NCBI RefSeq assembly: GCF_036013645.1
Contig: NZ_CP107869.1
Coordinates: 2,790,001 to 2,854,000 of the forward strand
DNA from: Streptomyces sp. NBC_00490
GTDB taxonomy: Bacteria > Actinomycetota > Actinomycetes > Streptomycetales > Streptomycetaceae
DNA length: 64,000 nucleotides
Reading direction: 5' to 3'
The position numbers and the translations under genes were made by a program. Of this stretch, positions 1 to 7,673 are shown in pieces (position 1 is the stretch's first letter; the number at the start of each line of letters is the position of its first letter). The notes under the pieces were generated by a model, which was not told the origin of the DNA, did not search any database, and saw nothing but the letters and a program-made list of their open reading frames with translations.

Positions 1-369
1 CGGGACCCCGCCCAGCTGCTCGTGACCATCCGCGACGGGCTCACCGACGCCGACCGGCGGATCGTCTCCCAGCCGGCCGTCGGCGACATGCTGCTGCGCA
101 ACTACCGCGAGGCGCTGCGCACTTCGGCGTACGGCTGGCTCGACGACGCCCTCGCCCTGCTGAGCCACTGGGGCTTCGACCCGGCGGCCGTCACGCGGCC
201 GGTCCTGCTGTGGCACGGCGCCCAGGACCGGTTCTCCCCGGTGGGCCACTTCGAGTGGCTCCTGGGCCGCGTCCCGCGCGCCCGTCCCGTCCTGGACCCG
301 GACTCCGGTCACTTCGGGGCGATCGAGGCGCTGCCCGCCGTACTGGACTGGCTGTGCCCGGCGTCATGA
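1..369 (+). CDS. alpha/beta hydrolase, C-terminal part (partial)
   Basis: The open frame enters from the left edge in frame 1 and ends with TGA at 367-369, so about 122 C-terminal residues are visible. The segment has the end of an alpha/beta-hydrolase fold: an acid residue in WHGAQDRFSP on the strand before the last helix, then the catalytic histidine in DSGHFGAIEALP. The nucleophile elbow lies outside the window. The family covers esterases, lipases and haloperoxidase-like enzymes, so substrate cannot be told. The stop overlaps the stop of the convergent gene at 364 by six bases. Confidence 0.8.
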   Translation, partial: RDPAQLLVTIRDGLTDADRRIVSQPAVGDMLLRNYREALRTSAYGWLDDALALLSHWGFDPAAVTRPVLLWHGAQDRFSPVGHFEWLLGRVPRARPVLDPDSGHFGAIEALPAVLDWLCPAS

Positions 370-1020
370 TCCGGGGCGCTCCATCCGGGCACCCCGCATC
401 AGGTCCATGACCCGCTCGTGGCTGTCCCCCACGGCGTCGGTGACGCGCAGCCGCAGGCGCAGCTGGTCGATCTCGCCGACGAACCGACGGCCGTAGGCCC
501 CCGCCCGCATCCCCCCGTTGCCCAGGGGGAACCCGGCGCCGGTCAGCCGCAGGTAGTAGTCCTTGCCCTGGACGAACCCCCGGTCGGCGAGCTCCTCCAG
601 CACCCCGGCGTGGTCGGTCCACGCGGTGGGCTCCCCGCCGCGCGGGACGAGGCAGTAGTCCACCCGCTCCACCACCGAGTGCTGCGAACCGCCGTTCACC
701 ACTTCCACATGCCAGCCGGGCTCGTCCGGACCGAGGTCGCCGACCGTCCAGGAGGAACTCCAGCCCAGTGCGGGCCGTACCGTCCGCGCGTACTGGGCTC
801 GCCCGAACACCGCGGCGAGCGCCACCGCGAGCAGCGCGCCCAGCGGGTTCATGTCCATGAGCCGCAGCCGCCAGGGCCACTGCCGGGCCAGGTCGCCGGT
901 GATGTTCGACCGCACGATCTCCCACAGCAGCACCAGCGTCAGCAGGATCAGCAGCACCAGCGGCGCCACGAACAACAACGGACTGCGCCGCACCTGCCGT
1001 TGCCGGTCGTCGAACTCCAA
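364..1020 (-). CDS. conserved membrane protein, function unknown
   Basis: A 218-residue protein with one strong hydrophobic segment near residues 14-35 (FVAPLVLLILLTLVLLW), a second weaker one near residues 58-75 (PLGALLAVALAAVFG), and a C-terminal soluble part of about 140 residues without a motif I know. The start codon is TTG at 1020-1018, chosen because GAGAGGACC lies about eight bases upstream and no ATG or GTG is nearby. It stands alone, facing the alpha/beta hydrolase gene. It may be a membrane-anchored sensor or scaffold but nothing in the sequence decides this. Confidence 0.65.
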   Translation of the reverse strand: MEFDDRQRQVRRSPLLFVAPLVLLILLTLVLLWEIVRSNITGDLARQWPWRLRLMDMNPLGALLAVALAAVFGRAQYARTVRPALGWSSSWTVGDLGPDEPGWHVEVVNGGSQHSVVERVDYCLVPRGGEPTAWTDHAGVLEELADRGFVQGKDYYLRLTGAGFPLGNGGMRAGAYGRRFVGEIDQLRLRLRVTDAVGDSHERVMDLMRGARMERPGS

Positions 1021-1058
1021 CCCCTGGTCCTCTCGCCCGTGTTGACGGCGACAATAGC

Positions 1059-1091
1059 GAGCCCCCGCACGACAGGCGTGTGCGGGGGCTC
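1059..1091 (-). terminator. hairpin terminator after the streptogrisin gene
   Basis: A perfect 12-bp stem (GAGCCCCCGCAC at 1059-1070 with its complement at 1080-1091) and a nine-base loop lies 38 bases past the stop of the protease gene. There is no clear U-tract, as is usual in high-GC genomes. It could also shield the downstream gene at 364-1020. Confidence 0.75.
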
Positions 1092-1128
1092 ACCACAGGT
1101 GCTGCTGCGATTCAGGCCGTTCCGGGAC

Positions 1129-2034
1129 CTAGAAGACGCTGACGCCGTACGCGCTCAGGGCCTCGGTGACGGGCTGGAAGAAGGTCGTGCCGCCGGAGGA
1201 GCAGTTGCCGCTGCCGCCGGAGGTCAGACCGTAGGCGACGGTGCCGCCGTACAGCGGGCCGCCGGAGTCGCCGGGCTCGGCGCAGACCGTGGTCTGGATC
1301 ATGCCGTACACGACGTCGCCGCCACCGTAGTTGACGGTCGCGTTGAGGGCGGTGACCCGGCCGCTGTGCGTGCCGGTGGTGGAGCCGCGGCGGTACACCG
1401 TGGTGCCGACGGAGGGCGTGGCGGCACTGGTGATGTCCTGGCTGCCCACGGTGCCCGAGATCGAGGACACGGGGTAGTTGGACGAGTACCGGACGATGCC
1501 GTAGTCGTTGGTCGGGAAGCTGGAGCCGGCGGTCGCGCCGAGCAGCGACGTACGACCGGAGTTGGACCACCAGTTGCCCGCACCGTCGGTGCAGTGACCG
1601 GCGGTCAGGAAGTAGTAGGTGCTGCCGCTGCGGACGTTGAAGCCCAGGGAGCAACGCCAGCTACTCGCATAGATTGCGTCGCCGCCGGAGATCAGCTTGT
1701 TGAACTTGCCCGGGGTCCGCTTGATCGTCAGCGCGTCGGCGTTGGCGCCGGCCTGCCGCTTGATCTTCGCGATCTCCGCCTTGGAGACCGTGCTGTCGAC
1801 GGTGACGACGACACGGTTGGTCTTGCTGTCGACGGCCCAGGCGGTGCCGGGGACATCGGCCTTGAGCACCGAACTGTTGGCACTCTTCAGCTCGTTGGCG
1901 CTGAAGGTGGTCACGTCCGAGGCGTTCGCGTTGGGGATCGCGATCGCGGCGGCGGCCACGAGTCCGGTGGATACGGCGATCAGCCGGGTCCGTCTCGTAA
2001 TGCCGCTGCGGGGGGTGGTGCGCTTGATCCTCAC
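1129..2034 (-). CDS. sprB: streptogrisin B-like secreted serine protease
   Basis: A 301-residue preproenzyme of the S1 (chymotrypsin-like) family. The signal peptide runs to about residue 38 (ANA), followed by a propeptide to about residue 114, and the mature enzyme begins at ISGGDA (residue 115), giving about 187 residues as in streptogrisin B. The catalytic triad is visible: His147 in TAGHC, Asp177 in NDYGIVRY and Ser257 in GDSGGP. The C-terminal [17 protein letters not shown] segment closely resembles streptogrisins. Start GTG 2034 follows GGGAGGGA with seven bases between. The enzyme should act outside the cell in protein scavenging. The gene symbol is by similarity to the S. griseus enzyme. 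Confidence 0.93.
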   Translation of the reverse strand: MRIKRTTPRSGITRRTRLIAVSTGLVAAAAIAIPNANASDVTTFSANELKSANSSVLKADVPGTAWAVDSKTNRVVVTVDSTVSKAEIAKIKRQAGANADALTIKRTPGKFNKLISGGDAIYASSWRCSLGFNVRSGSTYYFLTAGHCTDGAGNWWSNSGRTSLLGATAGSSFPTNDYGIVRYSSNYPVSSISGTVGSQDITSAATPSVGTTVYRRGSTTGTHSGRVTALNATVNYGGGDVVYGMIQTTVCAEPGDSGGPLYGGTVAYGLTSGGSGNCSSGGTTFFQPVTEALSAYGVSVF

Positions 2035-2244
2035 TTTTCGTTCCCTCCCAGGGAGGTTGGGGGCCCGCGTGGGGTCGGGGCCCGTGAGGCGCAGCCAGAA
2101 GCCCGCATGTCCGGATTCCGAACACGCCGTGCCCCTGACAAGCGCTGAGGGGGAGTATTCGGCCGATCGACCGGTAGCCGCAAGGGCGCCTTTCGGCCGT
2201 CAAGCTTTGAACCACCCATGCGTTCCCCGTGAGCCGGCCGCTCC

Positions 2245-3027
2245 TCAGAGCAGGGTGCGCTCCCCCGCCTCGATGGCGATGCCCAGCGTATTGCCCGGCG
2301 GCGGGAAGGGGCAGATGAAGTGGTCGGCGAACGCACACGGCGGAAGCAGGGCGCGGTTGAAGTCGACCGTCGTGCGCCCCTCGGCATCGGGTGCGGCGGG
2401 CCGCAGGAACCGGAAGCGGTGGCTACCGGATCCGCTCGTCGCATCGCCGAAAACCGCCCACAGCGAACCGTCCGCCTCGACCGTCACCTGGAGCGTGAAC
2501 TCCTGTCCGTCGAGGGTGAACGCCAGCTCTCCGCCGAGCCCGAGGCCGCGCCGCCGTCCGTCCGCGTTCTCCACGCGGACGCTGCGCGGCGCGTCGTACG
2601 GCGTGAAGCGCCCCGGCACCGACCAGCGCGGCTCGTAGGGCGTGGCCGCGATACCGCGGAACGCGCGCCGCGCCTCGGACCCCGGGTCGAAGTCCCGTAC
2701 GCCCCACGCTCCCTCGCGCACCAGCACGACCAGCCGCCGCTCGCCGTGCGCGACCCGGCTCGCGCCCACCGGCCCGGGGTCGGCGCCGAGCCGTACCGCA
2801 CCGCCGAAGGGCCGCCCGTCGACGGTCAGCCCGTCCTTCTCGGCGGCCCGGAGCAGCACCGCGTCGCCGTCGGCCGACCAGGTCCCGGGAGTGTCCGGAA
2901 TCCGCCCTTCCGAAAAGTCCTCCAGCCAGTGCGTGCCGGTGAGCGAGAGCGGTCCGTAGGGCGCGGAGACCGTCTCGACGCGGTGTTCGTGCCACTTCTT
3001 CCACTCGTCGAACGCGTCCGACGTCAT
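2245..3027 (-). CDS. DUF1684 domain protein
   Basis: A 260-residue protein of the DUF1684 family, recognised by the N-terminal WKKWHEHRV segment, the central RWSVPGRFTPY and the C-terminal motif DFNRALLPPCAFADHFICPFPPPGN, which is quoted here only in part as the conserved Asn-Pro-Pro-Cys-Ala-Phe region. The family has no settled function. The frame is open further upstream but ATG 3027 is the natural start: it lies four bases after the stop of the LLM monooxygenase gene, so this is the last gene of the four-gene operon. Its steady company with flavin monooxygenases suggests a role in the same catabolic path, but this is inference. Confidence 0.85.
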   Translation of the reverse strand: MTSDAFDEWKKWHEHRVETVSAPYGPLSLTGTHWLEDFSEGRIPDTPGTWSADGDAVLLRAAEKDGLTVDGRPFGGAVRLGADPGPVGASRVAHGERRLVVLVREGAWGVRDFDPGSEARRAFRGIAATPYEPRWSVPGRFTPYDAPRSVRVENADGRRRGLGLGGELAFTLDGQEFTLQVTVEADGSLWAVFGDATSGSGSHRFRFLRPAAPDAEGRTTVDFNRALLPPCAFADHFICPFPPPGNTLGIAIEAGERTLL

Positions 3028-3031
3028 GTGA

Positions 3032-4336
3032 TCAACCCTTCCATACCGGTTCGGAGAGCCCGAGGTGGGAGCGGAGCGTGGTGCCCTTGTACTCGGTACG
3101 GAACACCCCGCGCTCCTGGAGCAGCGGCACCACCCGGTCCACGAACTCGTCGAGTCCGGCCGGGGTGAGATGCGGGACGAGGATGAAGCCGTCGGCGGCA
3201 TCGCGCTGCACGAACTCGTCGAGCTCGGCGGCGACCGCCTGCGGGGTTCCGACGAAGGACTGCCTGCCGCCCGCCTCGATCACGGTCTCCCGGATGGACA
3301 GCCCCTTCTCCCTCGACAGCGCCCGCCATCTCTCGGCGATCTCGAGGGTGTTCCCGCGCCGGGTCCGGCCCTCGGTGAGCGTCGGCTCGGCCACCGGGTC
3401 GATGTCGGGCAGCGGGCCGTCCGGGTCGTACGAGGAGAGGTCGACGCCCCAGATCTGCTCCAGCGTGAGGATCGCGGTCTGCGGGGAGGTCTGCTGGCGG
3501 CGGATCTCGGCGGCCCTCTCCTGCGCCTCCGCGGCGGTGTCGCCGAGGACGACACCGACCCCCGGCATGATCTTCAGGTCCTCGACGGTACGGCCGTACT
3601 TCGCCAGGCGCCCCTTCACATCGGCGTAGAAGGCGCGACCGCCCTCCAGTGAGGCCTGCCGTGTGAAGACCACGTCGGCCGTGGCGGCGGCGAACTCCCG
3701 CCCCTCGTCCGAGTCCCCGGCCTGGATGACGACCGGATGCCCCTGCGGGGAGCGCGGCACGGTGAACTCGCCCGCGATGTCGAAGTGCTGCCCGCGGTGG
3801 GCGAACGGCCGGGACAGCCCGTCCGGTGTCCAGGAGTCCCACAACTCCCGTGCGGTGGCGACGAACTCGGCCGCACGTGTGTACCGGTCGGCCCGGTCGA
3901 GGAAGCCGCCGCGCCGGAAGTTCTCCCCGGTGAAGGCGTCGGAGGAGGTCACCACGTTCCACGCGGCCCGGCCCCCGCTGAGGTGGTCCAACGTGGCGAG
4001 TCTGCGGGCGAGTTCGTACGGCTCGTTGAAGGTCGCGTTGACGGTGGCGGCGAGCCCCAGGTGCTCCGTGACGGCGGCGAGCGCGTTGAGCACGGTGATC
4101 GACTCCGGGCGCCCCACCACGTCCAGGTCGTGGATGCGGCCCTTGTGCTCGCGCAGCCGCAGCCCCTCGGCGAGGAAGAAGAAGTCGAACAGGCCGCGTT
4201 CGGCCGTGCGGGCCAGGTGCTCGAAGGAGGAGAACTCGATCTGGGACCGCGAGCGCGGGTCGGCCCAGACGGTGGTGTTGTTGACGCCCGGGAAGTGCGC
4301 CGCGAGACGGATCTGTTTGAGCGGTCGTTCGGTCAT
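3032..4336 (-). CDS. LLM-class flavin-dependent monooxygenase (NtaA/SnaA/DszA type)
   Basis: A 434-residue bacterial luciferase-like monooxygenase of the nitrilotriacetate monooxygenase group, which uses reduced FMN and oxygen to cleave C-N, C-S or similar bonds. Family marks are AAHFPGVNNTTVW near the N-terminus, LDHLSGGRAAWNVVTS near residues 115-130, SPQGHPVVIQAGDSDEGREFA in the middle (given in part) and the C-terminal HTPA-like VPHLTPAGLDEFVDRVVP. The start ATG 4336 overlaps the previous stop as ATGA, indicating translational coupling with the second LLM gene. Substrate is not known; relatives act on sulfones, sulfides, sulfonates and aminocarboxylates. No flavin reductase gene is in the window. 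Confidence 0.9.
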   Translation of the reverse strand: MTERPLKQIRLAAHFPGVNNTTVWADPRSRSQIEFSSFEHLARTAERGLFDFFFLAEGLRLREHKGRIHDLDVVGRPESITVLNALAAVTEHLGLAATVNATFNEPYELARRLATLDHLSGGRAAWNVVTSSDAFTGENFRRGGFLDRADRYTRAAEFVATARELWDSWTPDGLSRPFAHRGQHFDIAGEFTVPRSPQGHPVVIQAGDSDEGREFAAATADVVFTRQASLEGGRAFYADVKGRLAKYGRTVEDLKIMPGVGVVLGDTAAEAQERAAEIRRQQTSPQTAILTLEQIWGVDLSSYDPDGPLPDIDPVAEPTLTEGRTRRGNTLEIAERWRALSREKGLSIRETVIEAGGRQSFVGTPQAVAAELDEFVQRDAADGFILVPHLTPAGLDEFVDRVVPLLQERGVFRTEYKGTTLRSHLGLSEPVWKG

Positions 4337-5382
4337 GACGCTTCCCCCGCGTATTGGTTGACGGGCCGGGCCAGACCCAGGTGCTCCCGGAGCGTGCTGC
4401 CCGGGTAGAAGGTGCGGAACAGTCCGCGGTGCTGGAGGAGCGCCACCGTGCCGTTGACGAGCCGCTCCAGGTCGCGGCGTGGCTCGGCGGGCGTGAGGTG
4501 GAAGCCGTCGACGGCGCCCTCCCCGTGCCAGGAGGCGATCAGGTCCGCGAGGTCGACGGGGCCGCCGCGGTACAGCGGGCCCTGCGCGGTCTGCCGGGGG
4601 CCGCCCCCGCCGTGGCCCGGCTCGGCCGCGTGCTCCCCGTCGCCGAGGTCGACGACGAGGGCGGCGAGGACCCGCAGTGCGTCGGGGTCGCGCCCGAACC
4701 TCGCCGCGGCGGCGCGCAGTTGATCCCGTACGGCACGGGTCTGCGCGGCGCTCACGGACCGTACGAGGGCCACGTCCGCGTACCGGGCGGCGATGTCCCG
4801 GGCCTGCCCCTCGGAGGCGTCGACCACCCGGACCGGATGGCCCTGCGGAGGGCGCGGCACGATCGAGGGGCCCCGCACCGAGAACTCCGTGCCGTGGAAG
4901 TCGACATGGTGCAGCTTGTCCCGGTCGATGAAACGGCCGGTCGGCTCGTCCCGTATCTCGGCGTCGTCCTCCCAGCTGTCCCACAACTTCGCGGCCACGT
5001 CGGCCACTTCACCGGCCTCCCGCCACAGCGCCTCGGCGGGGGCGGCGTGCCGGCGGCCGAAGAGGCGGGCCTCGCCCTCGGTGGTCGACACGTCGAGCCG
5101 CCAGCCCGCCCGGCCCCGGCTGACCCAGTCGAGGGTCGCGACGGCCGCCTGGACGTGGAAGGGCTCGGTGTGGGTGGTCGTGACGGTCGGCACGAGACCG
5201 ATCCGGCCGGTGGCCGGGGCCACCCGGGACAGGACGGCGAGCGCGTCGAGCCCGGGGCGGGCGAAGGTGTCGTCCAGGGTCACGAAGTCGAGGACACCGT
5301 GTTCGGCGAGCCGGGCCAGTTCGACATAGGAGCCGGCGTCGTATGCCGACGGTTGATCGACGGCGGCGGAGAGATGCAACAT
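4333..5382 (-). CDS. second LLM-class flavin-dependent oxidoreductase
   Basis: A 349-residue protein of the same luciferase-like family as its downstream neighbour but shorter and clearly divergent. It keeps the family pattern TLDWVSRGRAGWRLDVSTTE (partly quoted), RPPQGHPVRVVDASEG and the C-terminal FHLTPAEPRRDLERLVNGTV. Start ATG 5382 is chosen because GAAGG lies seven bases upstream; GTG 5385 is an alternative. It follows the FAD/NAD(P)-binding gene by 61 bases. Paired, non-identical LLM proteins are common in organosulfur and heterocycle catabolic operons, so the two may act on successive intermediates or form a mixed complex; this is inference. Confidence 0.87.
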   Translation of the reverse strand: MLHLSAAVDQPSAYDAGSYVELARLAEHGVLDFVTLDDTFARPGLDALAVLSRVAPATGRIGLVPTVTTTHTEPFHVQAAVATLDWVSRGRAGWRLDVSTTEGEARLFGRRHAAPAEALWREAGEVADVAAKLWDSWEDDAEIRDEPTGRFIDRDKLHHVDFHGTEFSVRGPSIVPRPPQGHPVRVVDASEGQARDIAARYADVALVRSVSAAQTRAVRDQLRAAAARFGRDPDALRVLAALVVDLGDGEHAAEPGHGGGGPRQTAQGPLYRGGPVDLADLIASWHGEGAVDGFHLTPAEPRRDLERLVNGTVALLQHRGLFRTFYPGSTLREHLGLARPVNQYAGEAS

Positions 5383-5443
5383 CACAGCACCTTCGGGAGA
5401 AAGCTCTTGGAGGTAGGGGTTGTCTTGCGGGGCCGGCGGTATC

Positions 5444-7201
5444 TCAGGCAGCCGCGCGGCCGGTGAGGGCGGCGAGGAACTCCAGGGCCGCCCTGGCCGT
5501 GGCGTCGTTCTGCCGGAACGCCGGGCCGCCGGTGCGGGGCCGGGTGAAGGCGCCGGAGGTACGGGCGTCGGTGAAGGGCCCGAGCGCGAAGCGCCGGGGA
5601 TGCGGCCGGCCGGCCACGTCCAGGATCCGCCCGTCGCCGGGGTCCACCCGGAGCAGCCCGTCCGGGGTCTCGGCGGCCCCGTCCTCCCGCAGCTCGCGCA
5701 ACAGGGCGTCCCGGGCCCGACCGACCGTCGGCTCGGGCAACCGCGCCTCGACCAGCGCGCGCGTCTCGACGAAGAACCCGGGCAGACTCGCGCTCGTGGC
5801 CCGGAAGACACCGTCCTGGGCCTCCACCGAGACGTCCGCGCCGAGAAACCTGACGACACCGGCCCGCGAGAGGGCCTGCAGCTGCCGCAGCCGTGGTCCG
5901 GGCGGGCCGGAGGCGAGATAGCTGAAGAAGCCGTGCCACCAGGGCCCGGTGCCCCCGAGCCGGACCAGCTGGCCGTAGACGGACAGCAGCCCGAGGAAGA
6001 CCGACAGGTCCTGGCTGTACGAAGGGTCGTGCCGTCGGCTCAGATCCTGCTCGACATACCCGCGCAGCCCCTCCTGGAGCTCCTCGAACGACCCGTACCG
6101 CACCCCCTCCAGCGGCCTGTCCAACGCGCCCAGGTCCAGCCGGTCGGCCGGGTCGGGCACGGCGGCCTCCACGAGGGCCTCGACGTCCGCGCGGTCGCCG
6201 ACCGCGAACTTCTCCTCGAAGTCGGCCCAGGGCATCGCGGTCCGCTCCCCGTGCACCGTGAACAACCGGTGGTAGTGCGCGAACCCCAACTCCTTCTCCA
6301 CCAGCGGCCACACGTCTTGCCGGAAGTCGAACCCCGCCGGCCGGGCGAGCAGTTCGTCGACCTCGGCGGGCCCGAAGAACCGGGGCAGCGGCGGCCGTTC
6401 ACCGGTCCAGTCGTAGCCGATCTTCGAGTGGTACGGCACTCCGCGCCGCGAGCCGACGTACAGCACCGGCTCGCGTCCGGACGGTAGGTAGGTGTCGCCC
6501 TCGTACCGTCCGCCCCGCCCCTCGGTCAGCAGCACCATCAGATCGACGAAGGCCAGCCCGAAGCCCCGGACGATGACGTGCGAGCCGGGCGTGAGCGCGG
6601 ACAGGTCACTGTCGGCGGTGAAGTCGGGCGGGAGGTGGACGAGGCCGTGCTCCGCCGCGTAGGCCGCCAACGACTCTTGTTCGTCGTCGAGTTCGGCGTC
6701 GAGGTGGCCGAGCGCGAGGACGACCAGGTCGGCGAGGAGCGGGCCCGGGCGGCCCTCCAGCCACACCTGCTGGCGCCCCTCGCGCGACCCGCCGACCCGC
6801 AGGGCGCGCCGCGGATGGTGGTGCACCCGCACCGACGGAGGCAGCGCGGCCACCGCCTGCTCGTGCACCCACCGCAGATACCCGCCCTGGAGCTGCCGGT
6901 CCGCGAAGGTGGTGCCGTCGATGCCGGCCCACTCGTGCAGCGTGGGTCCGGGACGCACCGGTCCGGCCATGTCCACCGTCTCGTCGGTGAACATGGTGAC
7001 GTCCTCGGCGTGCGAGTTCATCCACAGCAGCGGCGACTGCGCCTCGCGCCAGATGCGCCCGGCGCCCGGCACATGCGGGTCGACGAGATGGATGTCGAGG
7101 CCCGAGCCGTCGTGCAGCTCGGGCGCGTTGGCCGCGATCCGTTCGATCAGACCGGCCCCTCGCGGCCCGGCGCCGACGATCACCAGCGAGTGCCGGGTCA
7201 T
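5444..7201 (-). CDS. FAD/NAD(P)-binding protein
   Basis: A 585-residue protein with an N-terminal dinucleotide-binding fold (VIVGAGPRGAGLIER) of the FAD_NAD_binding (PF13454) type and a further motif GSHVIVRGFGLAFVDL near residue 200. These proteins are thought to be flavoprotein oxygenases or reductases; none has a firm general role. It heads the operon with two LLM monooxygenases and may provide an oxidation step. Start ATG 7201 overlaps as ATGA the end of a 26-codon upstream frame that has its own ribosome site; GTG 7213 in the same frame is an alternative but has no better ribosome site. Confidence 0.83.
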   Translation of the reverse strand: MTRHSLVIVGAGPRGAGLIERIAANAPELHDGSGLDIHLVDPHVPGAGRIWREAQSPLLWMNSHAEDVTMFTDETVDMAGPVRPGPTLHEWAGIDGTTFADRQLQGGYLRWVHEQAVAALPPSVRVHHHPRRALRVGGSREGRQQVWLEGRPGPLLADLVVLALGHLDAELDDEQESLAAYAAEHGLVHLPPDFTADSDLSALTPGSHVIVRGFGLAFVDLMVLLTEGRGGRYEGDTYLPSGREPVLYVGSRRGVPYHSKIGYDWTGERPPLPRFFGPAEVDELLARPAGFDFRQDVWPLVEKELGFAHYHRLFTVHGERTAMPWADFEEKFAVGDRADVEALVEAAVPDPADRLDLGALDRPLEGVRYGSFEELQEGLRGYVEQDLSRRHDPSYSQDLSVFLGLLSVYGQLVRLGGTGPWWHGFFSYLASGPPGPRLRQLQALSRAGVVRFLGADVSVEAQDGVFRATSASLPGFFVETRALVEARLPEPTVGRARDALLRELREDGAAETPDGLLRVDPGDGRILDVAGRPHPRRFALGPFTDARTSGAFTRPRTGGPAFRQNDATARAALEFLAALTGRAAA

Positions 7202-7278
7202 CGGAGGTGCCACTGACGAGGGTGCCGGTCAGCCGGGTCCCGGCGGGCGGCGGTTGGGGAGAGGGTGTCGGAGGACAT
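7198..7278 (-). CDS. possible 26-codon upstream ORF coupled to the LLM operon
   Basis: A short frame beginning ATG 7278 (MSSDTLSPTAARRDP) with CGGAG seven bases upstream ends with a TGA that overlaps the ATG of the FAD-protein gene. It has no cysteine and no resemblance to a known leader peptide. It may serve only to load ribosomes onto the weak start of the next gene, or it may be chance. Confidence 0.3.
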   Translation of the reverse strand: MSSDTLSPTAARRDPADRHPRQWHLR

Positions 7279-7452
7279 GTGAAGGCTCCGTGGCAGCGAG
7301 TCGTTCGAACTCGGACGGGTGCCTTCACACAAGCGCGCCGCGCGGCGCGGATCGCGGCCGAGCCCCTCAGCAGGGCCGCCCCTTGAGACTACGGGGGCGT
7401 TTCCCCTCACTGTCAAGGCTGTCCATACTGTGAGCCGTACGTCTCAAGTCGG

Positions 7453-7482
7453 TTGACGCACAACCGGATGCCTGTTCCACTT
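7453..7482 (+). promoter_or_regulatory. candidate promoter of the Cys leader peptide
   Basis: TTGACG at 7453-7458 is a good -35 hexamer, followed after 17 bases by the weak hexamer TCCACT at 7476-7481. The ATG of the leader begins seven bases later, which would make the transcript leaderless. The -10 match is poor, so the promoter is tentative. Confidence 0.35.
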
Positions 7483-7487
7483 ACCCC

Positions 7488-7559
7488 ATGCATCCACAGC
7501 AGTGGCTGGTCAAGCGCTCCCACATCGACTTCGGTCGCGTGTGGTCCTCTTCCTGTTGA
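7488..7559 (+). CDS. cysteine-type leader peptide (23 codons), orphan
   Basis: ATG 7488 opens a 23-codon frame ending in a TGT cysteine codon directly before TGA. Its core, RSHIDFGRVWSSSC, fits the R-x-H-I-D-x-x-R-V-x-S-x-x-C pattern that I know from short actinobacterial leader peptides placed before sulfur-assimilation and LLM-monooxygenase operons. Those are thought to sense cysteine supply through ribosome stalling at the terminal Cys codon. A GC hairpin follows at 7573-7592. Here no plus-strand gene lies downstream: the next gene is convergent and the LLM operon is transcribed away on the other strand. No ribosome site is seen; it may be leaderless. Confidence 0.6.
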   Translation: MHPQQWLVKRSHIDFGRVWSSSC

Positions 7560-7572
7560 GCTGACCCCCTGC

Positions 7573-7592
7573 GCGCCCTGATTCCCGGGCGC
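7573..7592 (+). terminator. small hairpin after the leader peptide
   Basis: GCGCCC at 7573-7578 pairs with GGGCGC at 7587-7592 around an eight-base loop and is followed by CCTTTC. It begins 14 bases after the leader stop, a place fit for an attenuator or simple terminator of the leader transcript. Confidence 0.4.
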
Positions 7593-7673
7593 CCTTTCAC
7601 GTTCTCCTCCCCCGCCTTCACACGCGCCTCCCCTCACCTCGCGTTGTCACAACCCCCTTCGCCCTACGGCGAA

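Larger units (their letters stand above)
7279..7673. other. gap between the LLM operon and the DUF5685 gene
   Basis: This 395-base stretch holds the orphan Cys leader (7488-7559) and its hairpin. On the minus strand TTGACA at 7416-7411 with TAGTCT at 7391-7386 (19-base spacing) could be the promoter of the LLM operon, though the spacing is long. I see nothing else in it. Confidence 0.4.

Noticed and set aside
7367..7426. 19-codon minus-strand frame ending in TGC TGA before the LLM operon
   Set aside because: It ends in a Cys codon, but it lacks the R-x-H-I-D motif and a ribosome site and overlaps the likely -35 box, so it is not convincing as the operon's own leader.
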